Assembly (NCBI GenBank): GCA_049115715.1
Contig: JAGDZQ010000003.1
Span: 186,001 to 250,000 of the forward strand
Source: JAMZMI01 sp049115715
Lineage (GTDB): Bacteria > Bacteroidota > Bacteroidia > Cytophagales > Cyclobacteriaceae
Direction of reading: 5' to 3'
Length of the DNA: 64,000 bases
A model generated the notes under the pieces. The model was not told the DNA's origin. It saw only the letters and a list, made by a program, of their open reading frames with translations, and did not search any database. This document shows, piece by piece, positions 52,312 through 60,726 of this stretch (position 1 is its first letter; every line of letters starts with the position of its first letter). The translations under genes were made by a program, and so were the position numbers.

Positions 52312-52725
52312 ATGGAAAAGAAACTACCGCTCCCTCCCTTCACAGCTGAGACTGCAGCTCAAAAAGTACAAATGGCAGAAGATGGATGGAACTCGAAAAA
52401 TCCTGAAAAAGTCTCGCTTGCCTACACAGCCGATACCGAATGGAGAAATCGAAACCTCTTTATTAATGGAAGAGAAGAAGTAAAGGACTTTCTTAAAAAT
52501 AAGTGGGAAACAGAACTTGATTACCGTCTCAAAAAAGAGCTTTGGGCTTTTACGGAAAACAAAATCGCTGTTCGATTTGAGTATGAATATCACAACGAAG
52601 CAGGGCAGTGGTTCCGAGCCTACGGAAATGAAAATTGGGAGTTCGACGAAAACGGATTAATGAAAAAACGATTCGCTAGTATCAACGACCTTGAGATTGA
52701 AGAAAAGGACAGAAGGGTTAAGTGA
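52312..52725 (+). CDS. DUF1348 (NTF2-like) protein
   Basis: 137 aa. DUF1348 text throughout: PLPPFTAETAAQKVQMAEDGWNSKNPEKVSLAYTADTEWRNR, INGREEVKDFLKNKWETELDYRLKKELWAF, NKIAVRFEYEYHN..GQWFRAYGNENWEFDENGLM.KRFASIND. It is a cytoplasmic small NTF2-fold protein; the biochemical role of the family is not established. The gene stands alone. Confidence 0.9.
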   Translation: MEKKLPLPPFTAETAAQKVQMAEDGWNSKNPEKVSLAYTADTEWRNRNLFINGREEVKDFLKNKWETELDYRLKKELWAFTENKIAVRFEYEYHNEAGQWFRAYGNENWEFDENGLMKKRFASINDLEIEEKDRRVK

Positions 52726-52901
52726 GAATTTATTCCTCCTATCAGGTATTAGCAATGTGACTCAAATACACTTTTAAGTTGAAGCTTCGCAAATGATAAA
52801 TCAAAATTGCCGATTCAAAATAAATAGATTTGTTTTCCTATAGGTATTGAAGGCCTAAGCACAGCCATATTCTCTTAAAAAGGTGTTAAACATTTAGAAA
52901 A

Positions 52902-53534
52902 ATGCAACTGGAGAAGATAGAGTTTAGAAAGTGTATCCCACAAGATATGGACAAAGCAGTACCATTAATCTACTCTTCAGGGCCTGATGCTTTTTCTTAT
53001 GTATTTAAAAACCATAAGAGCAGCGCTATAGATTTTTTAAGGTATGCTTTTCAGCGTCGAGGAGGCGAATTTAGCTATGATAATCACTTTGGCGTAATCC
53101 TGAATGACGAGTTAGTAGGAGTTGGTTCATACTTTGATGGAAAGCGTGCAATAAGTTTTATAAGAAAAGATTTTATTACTATCCTAAACTTCTATAAAAG
53201 GAATTCACTAGCTGTGATGTTCAGGGGATTGAAGACCGAACAGATACTCCGTCCTCCCAAAAAAAATGAAATTTGCATCGCGCACCTCAGTATTTCTCCG
53301 AAGCAAAGAAGTCTTGGGTTAGGAAGGAAATTAATATCATTTCTAATGAATGAAGCAAATCCAAAATCAAACAACTATTTCGTATTGGATGCCTCAGAAG
53401 AAAACCCCAGAGCACAGTCATTATATGAGAGATTAGGGTTTAAAGTAATTAAGTGCGAGTATTCTAAGTTAAAAAATGATTACGGCCATGTAGCCAATCA
53501 CTTTAGAATGAAATATATAGGATCAGTTTCTTGA
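52902..53534 (+). CDS. GNAT-family N-acetyltransferase
   Basis: 210 aa. The acetyl-CoA-binding core is IAHLSISPKQRSLGLGRKLISFLM (the R/Q-x-x-G-x-G/A loop as RSLGLGRK), followed by NNYFVLDASEENPRAQSLYERLGFKVI, the standard motif B. The N-terminal 90 residues are a longer extension typical of two-part GNATs. The acceptor (protein, amine or amino acid) is unknown. Confidence 0.88.
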   Translation: MQLEKIEFRKCIPQDMDKAVPLIYSSGPDAFSYVFKNHKSSAIDFLRYAFQRRGGEFSYDNHFGVILNDELVGVGSYFDGKRAISFIRKDFITILNFYKRNSLAVMFRGLKTEQILRPPKKNEICIAHLSISPKQRSLGLGRKLISFLMNEANPKSNNYFVLDASEENPRAQSLYERLGFKVIKCEYSKLKNDYGHVANHFRMKYIGSVS

Positions 53535-53894
53535 AATATTATTTATGGGGAAGCAAAAGGCTGTAGTCCACACGCAACTCACACTTGAATTTTAACCTAA
53601 CATTATTCTAGGAACACCTAGAGAAGGAGTGATTGAACTAATTGTAGAAGCAAAAAGATAAACGAGATTCTAAAGCAGATTTCAGAAACTTATTTGAAGG
53701 TTACTGAAATGACATATCCGTTTTTTTTCAAGCATTTCAGCTTTTTAGGGACTTTCAAACTGATAATGGACTTTTTTGTACAGTTTTTATCCAGAAAAAA
53801 TAAATACCCCAAAAGGCTTCCTTTCGTAATTTTGAAATCACACAACAATTATTAAAATATCAATAGTTTATTCAAACTAAAACATCAAGAAATT
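53535..53894. other. Upstream region of the GH16 lipoprotein gene
   Basis: 360 bases. TAATTTTG at 53827-53834 is a plausible -7 box 60 bases before the GH16 ATG, but no -33 TTG stands at the right distance. A short stretch at 53602-53661 reads as a 19-codon peptide tail ending in TAA and could be a gene remnant. Confidence 0.35.
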
Positions 53895-54884
53895 ATGAAG
53901 CTTACAAGTTTTCTCTCTCGTCAAAGTAAGATCTTCTTCATAGGCATTATACCAATGCTCATAAACTGCGGGGATGACAAGCCTGCTCCAGAAGTTCCAG
54001 AGGAACCCAAGGAAGAAATTCCAGTTCTTACAGCTGAGGATTTTGAAGATATAGATCCAAGTTTACCCTCTTTCGTATCAGTTGCCGATTCCACTCCCGT
54101 GGGGAAAAATTGGGTAAGGGTAGAAAGTATGTCTGATGAATTTAATAACTGGGATCCCACCAAATGGGTAAATTCTACATGGAACTATGATCCTCCCGTG
54201 TTCATGACTGAAGAATCCAGTAATTCTGGTGTAGCTGATGGGAAATTATGGATAAAAGCAACACTGAATGAGAGCAATTATGAAGATCGTTGGTTTCAAA
54301 CGGCCAGAATTCACTCCAGGACTCAGATTAGCTACCCTATGTACACAGAGGCAAGTATAAAAACCGCTCACATATCTGCATTCAATACCTATTGGATGAA
54401 CAATGGTGATATCAATGAAAGAGATGAAATAGATATCATAGAAAATAACTCAAAGCCTTCTTGCGGGTGCCAGCCGGATTTTCCTAGTCAGATGAATTCA
54501 CAGTATTTTCACGTAGATCCAAAACTCACACCAAATGAAGTTAGAGAAGATGGCAATTTCAATAGGTCTGAATTATCAGATGCAAATCCTCTTAAAGATG
54601 TGGGTTGGAATGAAGACTATCATACCTATGGTGTGTGGTGGAAAGACTCTAAGAACATTCAATTTTACCTTGACGGAGAACCAGCAGGTAGCGTGACTGT
54701 AGGTATCAAAAGAGCGGGACAAGTTTACAGTGATCGTGAGTTTACCAAAGATTTGGAAATTATTTTCGGTTTGTGGACAAAAGACATTTCATGGTTAGGA
54801 GGCATTGCCAGCAAAGAGGATTTAGCAGACGATTCTATCAATACGATGAGGGTTGACTGGGTACGAACCTGGAAGCTCGAGTAA
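53895..54884 (+). CDS. GH16 beta-galactanase lipoprotein (agarase/porphyranase-like)
   Basis: 329 aa. Leader and lipobox MLINC (Cys25), then a Pro/Glu-rich linker (PAPEVPEEPKEE) and the GH16 domain from about residue 75. The catalytic motif is EIDIIE at 178-183 (Glu178 nucleophile, Glu183 acid/base). Surrounding text (YTEASIKTAHISAFNTYWM, YHTYGVWWKDSKNIQFYLDG, MRVDWVRTWKLE) is that of marine agarases and porphyranases. It is anchored to the membrane as a lipoprotein, unlike the T9SS-secreted GH16 at 3125-4738, so it may act on shorter chains at the cell surface or in the periplasm. Exact substrate unproven. Confidence 0.9.
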   Translation: MKLTSFLSRQSKIFFIGIIPMLINCGDDKPAPEVPEEPKEEIPVLTAEDFEDIDPSLPSFVSVADSTPVGKNWVRVESMSDEFNNWDPTKWVNSTWNYDPPVFMTEESSNSGVADGKLWIKATLNESNYEDRWFQTARIHSRTQISYPMYTEASIKTAHISAFNTYWMNNGDINERDEIDIIENNSKPSCGCQPDFPSQMNSQYFHVDPKLTPNEVREDGNFNRSELSDANPLKDVGWNEDYHTYGVWWKDSKNIQFYLDGEPAGSVTVGIKRAGQVYSDREFTKDLEIIFGLWTKDISWLGGIASKEDLADDSINTMRVDWVRTWKLE

Positions 54885-54951
54885 GTAGGCTCTGAAAGGC
54901 AAATAACAAAACATCTCCTCAAAAAAGAGAAGTTCTGAAATCGAAACCAAT

Positions 54952-54985
54952 ATGCCGCTAGGACATGACTTTGTGCTAGCGGCAT
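54952..54985 (+). terminator. Terminator hairpin after the GH16 lipoprotein gene
   Basis: Perfect 10-bp arms ATGCCGCTAG (54952-54961) and CTAGCGGCAT (54976-54985) with a 14-base loop, 67 bases after the GH16 stop. Confidence 0.65.
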
Positions 54986-55262
54986 TATAGTAATGGCGAT
55001 TGTGTACGAACAAATATTCCCAACTACACTCAACCAAGTTCAGCCCTGAATAATAGTTGTAGTTTTTTAATAGTCAGTTCACATCAGAACAACCCGACAT
55101 GAAGTAGGGTCAACGTACACTACTGTCAATCATTCGCTGACTTGAAACTGATCCGCAAATCCACTATTTTAGGAGATGCTAAAGAATCCCTAGAGCTCCG
55201 CACCCTACCGGACAATACCAACAACATAAGAATTGATTAATTTTCTTAAAACATGCCATAAC

Positions 55263-56291
55263 ATGAATAGGTCCATCATCATCACCATTGCCATCCTTTC
55301 AGCAGTCCTAAACAATGGATGCAAATCCCAAACAAATCAGCAGCCTGTTATTCAAGACTTAAAAGGAACCCATGTTGCTGATACAAGTCAAACCTGGCTA
55401 ACACATGAGCACGTTTTAGTGGATTTCATTGGAGCTGATAGTATCCAACCGGATAGTTGGAATCATGACTCTATCACGCAAGAAGTACTTCCTTTCTTTA
55501 ACGAATTGTCAAAATACAATGTCGATTACTTCGTCGATGCTACACCCGCTTACCTGGGAAGAGATGTATCTCTTCTTGAAAAAATTTCAGATAAAACTGG
55601 GATTAAAATACTTACGAATACAGGTTTTTACGGAGCAAGGAATAGCAAGTATATTCCAAACTTCGCGAAAGCAATGACTGCAGAAGAAATATCGGAGATA
55701 TGGATTAATGAATTTATTCATGGCATAGACGATACCGACATTAAGCCAGGCTTTATCAAAATTGGCGTTGACAACACAGATCCACTTAAAACCATGCATC
55801 AAAAACTCGTTGAGGCCGCTACGCTTACTCATTTAAAAACAGGTTTGACTATTGCATCTCACACAGGCGAAGCAAAAGGAATGTGGCCACAGATAAAAAT
55901 CCTTCAACAAATGGGAGTCTCACCCGAAGCATTTATTTGGGTGCATGCACAAGTGGAAAAGGATGTTGCGAATTATCTAAAAGCAGCTGAGGTTGGGTGC
56001 TGGATAAGTCTTGACGGATTAGGTTGGGAAATTGATGAACATGTTGAAAAATTAGTTTTTGCAAAGAAGAATCGAATACTAGATCGAATTCTAATATCCC
56101 ACGATGCTGGATGGTACGATCCCCAAAAAGATACTCAGAGCATCAAACCGTACACAGATATTTTTGAGAAACTTATTCCCAAACTGAAATCGAATGGTTT
56201 CACAGATCAAGAAATCAATCAATTGCTAAAAGTTAACCCTGTGAAAGCTTTTTCTTTAGAGATCAAAAAAGCAGCTCCTAAGAATGATTAG
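55263..56291 (+). CDS. Phosphotriesterase-family amidohydrolase lipoprotein
   Basis: The ATG at 55263 gives 342 aa with a leader ending NNGC (Cys20). Metal-site residues of the PTE family are all present: His48 and His50 in LTHEHVL, carboxylated Lys166 in GFIKIGVD, His200 in IASHTG, His228 in WVHAQ and Asp281 in ISHDAGW. Many bacterial members of this family are lactonases or hydrolases of unknown substrate. True organophosphate activity is unlikely to be the natural role. The exported location is unusual for the family and fits scavenging of an extracellular lactone or ester. It is monocistronic. Confidence 0.9.
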   Translation: MNRSIIITIAILSAVLNNGCKSQTNQQPVIQDLKGTHVADTSQTWLTHEHVLVDFIGADSIQPDSWNHDSITQEVLPFFNELSKYNVDYFVDATPAYLGRDVSLLEKISDKTGIKILTNTGFYGARNSKYIPNFAKAMTAEEISEIWINEFIHGIDDTDIKPGFIKIGVDNTDPLKTMHQKLVEAATLTHLKTGLTIASHTGEAKGMWPQIKILQQMGVSPEAFIWVHAQVEKDVANYLKAAEVGCWISLDGLGWEIDEHVEKLVFAKKNRILDRILISHDAGWYDPQKDTQSIKPYTDIFEKLIPKLKSNGFTDQEINQLLKVNPVKAFSLEIKKAAPKND

Positions 56292-56475
56292 TGATTGGGT
56301 ATCGAAGACACAGCCTGTATTCTAAAAACACAAATCACTAACATAATATAATACCGACATTTCATCTGAACATGAGATGCTTCAGCTTTTGTATGCCCGC
56401 CAGGTTCACTACTTTAGAAGATATTTACCAAGTGTGAGGGCTTTCTTTATTTCTCATGCCAAACTTCGATTGTAA

Positions 56476-57297
56476 ATGAAATACGAAACATTTGACCCTC
56501 ATCCTGATTTGGCTTCTCTCATAAAGTGCTATTGGACTTTGGAGGTTCCTGCCGAGATAGACGCACCAAAACAACGCATAGTACCTGATGGATGCATCGA
56601 GCTCGCGTTTATTCTAGGAGATGACATAAAGCGATATACCTCTGATACTGATTTTGTGATCCAGCCCCGTGCAATGGTTATAGGTCAAATCACTAAACCT
56701 TACTTTATCCAACCTACCGGATATGTAAATTCTTTCGCCGTTCGGTTTTACCCCTACGGTATTGCCAACTTTATTAAAACACCTATTCAAGACTTAGCAA
56801 ATAAGGAAACACCAATCTCTTCACTATTTGAAGGAAAAATGGCAGAGGAATTAGAGCAAAAAATAATTCAGGCTGACACCACAGAAAAAAGAATAGAAAT
56901 TGTTGAAGATTTCTTTCTAAATAAATTGAAAGACACATCTACTATTGATCATATAGTCAAGTCTACTATTGACACCCTTTATCTCACGAAAGGAAGTATG
57001 CCGATCTCCTCCATTCTCAAAGATCAATTATCAGTACGGAGGAATTTTGAGCGAAAGTTCTCCAAGCAAATAGGAATCAGCCCTAAACAATTGGGGAAAG
57101 TGATCCGATTGCAAGCAGCTCTGAAAATGATCCTCAATGGGGAATCTGAGAGTCTAACCAAAATCGCTTACGAAAGTGAGTACTATGATCAGGCGCATTT
57201 CATCAAAGATTTCAAGGAATTCACTGGAGCTAACCCTAAAGACTATTTAAATGATGATAAAATGATGCTCTCATCGCTCTTTTACTCAGAAGATTGA
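56476..57297 (+). CDS. AraC-family transcriptional regulator
   Basis: 273 aa. The N-terminal ~140 residues match the DUF6597-type sensor domain (LASLIKCYWTLEVP, QRIVPDGCIELAFILGD, VIGQITKPYFIQPTGYVNSFAVRFYPYGIANF). The C-terminal AraC DNA-binding domain has two helix-turn-helix units (QLSVRRNFERKFSKQIGISPKQLGKVIRLQAAL and LTKIAYESEYYDQAHFIKDFKEFTGANPKDYL). It probably controls the VOC gene 74 bases downstream. Confidence 0.9.
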   Translation: MKYETFDPHPDLASLIKCYWTLEVPAEIDAPKQRIVPDGCIELAFILGDDIKRYTSDTDFVIQPRAMVIGQITKPYFIQPTGYVNSFAVRFYPYGIANFIKTPIQDLANKETPISSLFEGKMAEELEQKIIQADTTEKRIEIVEDFFLNKLKDTSTIDHIVKSTIDTLYLTKGSMPISSILKDQLSVRRNFERKFSKQIGISPKQLGKVIRLQAALKMILNGESESLTKIAYESEYYDQAHFIKDFKEFTGANPKDYLNDDKMMLSSLFYSED

Positions 57298-57319
57298 AGG
57301 TGTCGCAATTTTACAATTT

Positions 57320-57337
57320 CGACTTTTGTAGAAGTCG
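57320..57337. promoter_or_regulatory. Small inverted repeat between the AraC and VOC genes
   Basis: CGACTT at 57320-57325 and AAGTCG at 57332-57337, with a six-base spacer, 34 bases upstream of the VOC start. It may be a weak terminator of the AraC gene or an operator. Confidence 0.3.
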
Positions 57338-57371
57338 TAAATATGTACAATCAATTTAAAAACATGAAAAA

Positions 57372-57836
57372 ATGAAAGTCAAAATACTCAGCGCAGCAAT
57401 AGTTCTCACCCTAGCTTTCGCCGCATATACCAATCACAAAAGTGAACCAATCGCAAACAAAGAAGATATGAAAAGTTTTATCTCCATTTTTGAAATCCCA
57501 GCCACTGAATTTCCCAGATCAGTCAAATTCTATCAAGCAATTTTAGATATCAACATTACAGAAATCGATATGCAAGGCATGCAAATGGGATTATTCCCAA
57601 GTGAAGGACAAAAGGTTTCGGGGGTTATCATTAAAGGAGAAGGTTATGAACCATCGGCCAATGGTGTTGTTATTTACCTGAATGGAGGAGATAACCTTCA
57701 AGCCATCTTGGATAAGGTTGAGGAAAATGGTGGGACTATCATCGTTCCCAAAACACTGATTGATAAAGAAAATGGCTACTTCGCTATGTTTCTTGACACA
57801 GAGGGAAACAGACTGGGCTTGCACTCTTTAAACTAA
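57372..57836 (+). CDS. VOC-family (glyoxalase-like) protein with signal peptide
   Basis: 154 aa. The N-terminus (MKVKILSAAIVLTLAFAAY) looks like a signal peptide or anchor, unusual for this mostly cytoplasmic family. The VOC fold follows: FISIFEIPATEFPRSVKFYQAILDINI, MGLFPSEG, GVVIYLNGGDNLQAILDKVEENGG, GYFAMFLDTEGNRLGLHSLN, the last with the metal-site Glu/His pattern partly kept. Substrate unknown. It sits directly after the AraC regulator. Confidence 0.85.
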   Translation: MKVKILSAAIVLTLAFAAYTNHKSEPIANKEDMKSFISIFEIPATEFPRSVKFYQAILDINITEIDMQGMQMGLFPSEGQKVSGVIIKGEGYEPSANGVVIYLNGGDNLQAILDKVEENGGTIIVPKTLIDKENGYFAMFLDTEGNRLGLHSLN

Positions 57837-57962
57837 TATGCCTTAACTTATTTGAACGAACTTGGGTTTCTGATCTCAGCTAATCGAATAGAACATTCCG
57901 CAAGTTTCGGGTTTTATAACTGATAGATCCATTCTACTTTTCCGTTATGAAATTTGATTCAA

Positions 57963-58820
57963 ATGAGCGAGCAAGAATACGTTAATTATAACCGAGTAGC
58001 AGAAGCTATTCATTACATACAGCAAAACTTCACGAAGCAACCATCGCTTGAAGAAGTAGCAAAAAAAATAAACTTAAGTCCCTTTCATTTCCAGAGGCTT
58101 TTTACAGACTGGGCAGGTGTCAGTCCAAAAAAATTCTTACAATACATTAGCGTTAAGCATGCAAAGCAGGTTCTGAAGGATACACAATCCACCCTATTTG
58201 ATGCCGCATACGAGACGGGGCTTTCTGGAACAGGGAGGCTACACGATTTGTTTGTAAAAATAGAAGGAATGACCCCCGGAGAATACAAAAACAAAGGAGA
58301 AAATCTTACTATAAATTATCATTTCGCTGAAAGCCCATTTGGTAAAATATTAGTTGCATCTACACCTAAGGGCATCTGCTACATGGGGTTTTCTGATGAT
58401 GCAACGGTAGCATTTTCAGAGCTGGAAAACAGATTTCCAAGAGCAAGTTTCATTCAACAAACGGATGAAATTCAACAAAACGCCTTACGGATTTACACGG
58501 CGGATTGGAACAGGATAGATAAGATAAAGTTGCATCTGAAGGGAACGGATTTTCAACTAAAAACCTGGGAAGCACTTTTGAAAATCCCAGAGGGAAACTT
58601 GACCACCTACGGCAACATTGCAGATGCTATTCAAAAACCGAAGGCCTCAAGAGCTGTAGGGACTGCCATAGGAAGCAACCCTGTTGCCTTCTTGATTCCT
58701 TGCCATCGTGTTATTCAGGCTACAGGATCATTAGGTGGATATATGTGGGGAAATACTCGAAAGACAGCTATCATTGGTTGGGAAGCATCCAAAACAAACG
58801 CTTCATATCTGACAGTATGA
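57963..58820 (+). CDS. AraC-type regulator fused to O6-methylguanine-DNA methyltransferase (Ada-like without the N-terminal zinc domain)
   Basis: 285 aa from the ATG at 57963 (an in-frame TTG three codons earlier is less likely). Residues 5-110 are an AraC double helix-turn-helix (SLEEVAKKINLSPFHFQRLFTDWAGVSPKKFLQYI, FDAAYETGLSGTGRLHDLF). Residues about 115-285 are the Ogt/MGMT domain with active-site PCHRV (Cys247) and the arginine-finger region KPKASRAVGTAIGSNPV. It repairs O6-methylguanine by self-methylation and should regulate the operon, but the E. coli Ada N-terminal methyl-phosphotriester sensor is absent. It is first in an operon of four overlapping genes, ending with ATGA overlapping the next start. 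Confidence 0.92.
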   Translation: MSEQEYVNYNRVAEAIHYIQQNFTKQPSLEEVAKKINLSPFHFQRLFTDWAGVSPKKFLQYISVKHAKQVLKDTQSTLFDAAYETGLSGTGRLHDLFVKIEGMTPGEYKNKGENLTINYHFAESPFGKILVASTPKGICYMGFSDDATVAFSELENRFPRASFIQQTDEIQQNALRIYTADWNRIDKIKLHLKGTDFQLKTWEALLKIPEGNLTTYGNIADAIQKPKASRAVGTAIGSNPVAFLIPCHRVIQATGSLGGYMWGNTRKTAIIGWEASKTNASYLTV

Positions 58821-59536
58821 CAATGACTGATCTGAAGGTCAAACTAGCTGATGTCGATTGGAAATTGGTATCAGAATCCATGAATGAAAAAGGTTATGCC
58901 ATTATTCCCAAGATACTTAGTGATGAAACCTGCGCAGAGTTGATAGAGAACTACGCCAACGAAAGTCTCTATAGAAAAACGGTCACAATGGAACGTTACC
59001 GCTTTGGCTTAGGAGAATACAAATATTTCTGCTATCCATTGCCAAAAGTCATTCAAACGATAAGGGAAACTGTTTACCCCAAGCTGGCTCCCATCGCCAA
59101 TCTTTGGATGAAAGTATTGAAAATTGATCAATCATTTCCAGATACATTTGAGGAGTTGCAATCGATCTGTCATCAAAGCAATCAGCTCAAACCAACACCC
59201 TTGATTTTAAAATACGGAGAGGGAGGATTTAACACCTTACACCAAGATCTATATGGAGATGTGTACTTCCCTATGCAAGTTGTTTTCTTTTTGGACGATC
59301 CGGACAAGGATTATTCAGGAGGAGAATTCGTTTTAACCCAACAAACTCCAAGAGCTCAATCGAAAGCAATTGTTCTAAAACCCAAAAAAGGTGATATGCT
59401 TGTTTTCACTACAAACTTTCGACCTATCAAAGGAGCCAAGGGATATTATAGGGCGAATATGAAGCATGGAGTAAGTGAAGTGAGTAATGGATCGAGGCAT
59501 ACTTTGGGTGTAATTTTTCATGATGCAATTAGTTAA
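58817..59536 (+). CDS. 2OG-Fe(II) oxygenase (DUF2086-type)
   Basis: 239 aa from the ATG at 58817, which overlaps the upstream stop by four bases; the frame extends further upstream only as a shadow of that gene. The jelly-roll oxygenase has Fe ligands His142 and Asp144 (LHQDLYGD) and His217 (MKHGVS), with Arg227 (NGSRHTL) for 2-oxoglutarate. It also has LKPKKGDMLVFTTNFRP. Proteins of this type are found next to alkylation-repair genes. The target may be an alkylated base or protein but is not known. It lies between the regulator and the Ada zinc-module gene, so a repair role is inferred. Confidence 0.88.
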   Translation: MTMTDLKVKLADVDWKLVSESMNEKGYAIIPKILSDETCAELIENYANESLYRKTVTMERYRFGLGEYKYFCYPLPKVIQTIRETVYPKLAPIANLWMKVLKIDQSFPDTFEELQSICHQSNQLKPTPLILKYGEGGFNTLHQDLYGDVYFPMQVVFFLDDPDKDYSGGEFVLTQQTPRAQSKAIVLKPKKGDMLVFTTNFRPIKGAKGYYRANMKHGVSEVSNGSRHTLGVIFHDAIS

Positions 59537-59540
59537 GAAA

Positions 59541-59786
59541 ATGATCCCTCATGACGAAATAAATAACAAAACGCTCCATCGAAAAATAAGGCTGAGTGAA
59601 ATTACCTTTGGCGGAAATCAAAAGCTAAAAATCTACGGAAGGCTCAGTTGCAAGTCTGGTAAAAGAATGAAAAGGGAAAATAGAGTGTTTTTCAACACTG
59701 CAAAACAAGCAGTAAAGCACGGCTATAGACCTTGCGGACATTGCTTAAGGATGGATCATAAAAGATGGAAAGATGGACTTATTTAA
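59541..59786 (+). CDS. Stand-alone Ada-type zinc module
   Basis: 81 aa from the ATG at 59541 (a frame start at 59520 overlaps the previous gene). It resembles the E. coli Ada N-terminal methyl-phosphotriester domain: LKIYGRLSCKSGKRMKRENR and FFNTAKQAVKHGYRPCGHCLR. Cys37, Cys65 and Cys68 match three zinc ligands. The position of the methyl-accepting cysteine (first Cys in the usual F-C-x-x-x-C) is Gly33 here, so the module probably cannot repair phosphotriesters as Ada does. It may be a DNA-binding or sensing helper. Its end overlaps the alkB start by 14 bases. Confidence 0.85.
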   Translation: MIPHDEINNKTLHRKIRLSEITFGGNQKLKIYGRLSCKSGKRMKRENRVFFNTAKQAVKHGYRPCGHCLRMDHKRWKDGLI

Positions 59787-60372
59787 TTCCTCGCCCAATA
59801 TTTTACCCTTTGATGGAGAGGTCAATTACTATGGGCCAATCATAGGACTTGAAAAGGCGCAATCATATTTCGAAAAACTGCTCAACAACATCAGTTGGGA
59901 TAATGATCAAGCTATCATCTTTGGAAAACTGATTGTCACCAAACGTAAGGTTGCCTGGTATGGTGACAGGCCTTTTAGTTACACATATTCTAAGACCACA
60001 AAATCTGCCCTGCCTTGGACCAAAGAGCTCTTGGAGCTGAAAGAAATAGTAGAAAAGGAAGCCGGTGAAACATTCAATTCTTGTCTTCTGAACCTTTACC
60101 ATAGCGGAGAAGAAGGAATGGCCTGGCACAGTGACGGAGAAACTGATTTGAAAAAGAATGGTGCGATAGGTTCATTGAGTTTTGGTGCGGAGCGTAAGTT
60201 CTCATTCAAGCATAAAGTCTCCAAGCAGTCTGTTTCTATTTTGTTAGAAAAGGGCAGTCTATTGTTAATGAAAGGAACAACCCAAGCAAATTGGTTGCAT
60301 CGATTGCCTCCTACCAAAAAGGTAAAAACTCCAAGAATCAATTTGACCTTCAGGACGATTGAGTCTCAATAA
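59773..60372 (+). CDS. alkB: AlkB-type DNA dealkylase
   Basis: 199 aa. 2-oxoglutarate/iron dioxygenase motifs: His119-x-Asp121 in AWHSDGE, His176 in NWLHRLP, and Arg188/Arg194 in PRINLTFR. The substrate-loop text SCLLNLYHSGEEGMAWHSDGE and SLSFGAERKFSFKH belongs to the AlkB family (ALKBH2/3-like bacterial forms). It removes methyl groups from 1-methyladenine and 3-methylcytosine in DNA. It is the last gene of the alkylation-repair operon and overlaps the Ada zinc-module gene. Confidence 0.93.
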   Translation: MDLFNSSPNILPFDGEVNYYGPIIGLEKAQSYFEKLLNNISWDNDQAIIFGKLIVTKRKVAWYGDRPFSYTYSKTTKSALPWTKELLELKEIVEKEAGETFNSCLLNLYHSGEEGMAWHSDGETDLKKNGAIGSLSFGAERKFSFKHKVSKQSVSILLEKGSLLLMKGTTQANWLHRLPPTKKVKTPRINLTFRTIESQ

Positions 60373-60384
60373 CCTGAGCTTTAA

Positions 60385-60495
60385 GTATAACTTAAAAAAC
60401 CCATCACCGTCATCACTATGAGTCTTTTAAATTTTGATAAAAAGACATGATAGTCTCTTGATCTTAAAGATTCTTTTGGATTCCTCAACCGCTAT
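60385..60495. repeat. Dispersed intergenic repeat, copy C (inverted)
   Basis: This reads in reverse orientation to copy A (32205-32331): ACTATGAGTCTTTTAAATTT, GATAAAAAGACATGATAGTC, TTAAAGATTCTTTTGGATTCC. It lies in the 354-base gap between alkB and the DabA gene. Confidence 0.6.
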
Positions 60496-60569
60496 CCTTC
60501 TCTAAATCTCTGAATGAGAAATCACTGCTTAATCTTGATGAAGTTGCTTTTACTTCTTCATCGAATAAA

Positions 60570-60615
60570 AATTAAGGAGTGACGTTTCGAATAATCTCTC
60601 AGTCATTCCTTAATT
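60570..60615. terminator. Terminator hairpin between convergent alkB and dabA
   Basis: Arms AATTAAGGAGTGAC (60570-60583) and GTCATTCCTTAATT (60602-60615), 14 bp with one wobble. A second small stem (GATGAAG/CTTCATC) lies just to its left at about 60537-60561. Confidence 0.5.
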
Positions 60616-60726
60616 GAGCTAAACAAGTTCATATTAACGACGCAGTTTCTTGACAAACATTTCGAGAAACTCATTCCATCAGATCCGACATCAAGAGGTC
60701 AACCCATTTTTCGAATCCTTCGTTCA

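Noticed and set aside
53602..53661. Tail of a decayed gene (19 codons then TAA)
   Set aside because: Too short to identify; reads plausibly but has no upstream continuation in frame.
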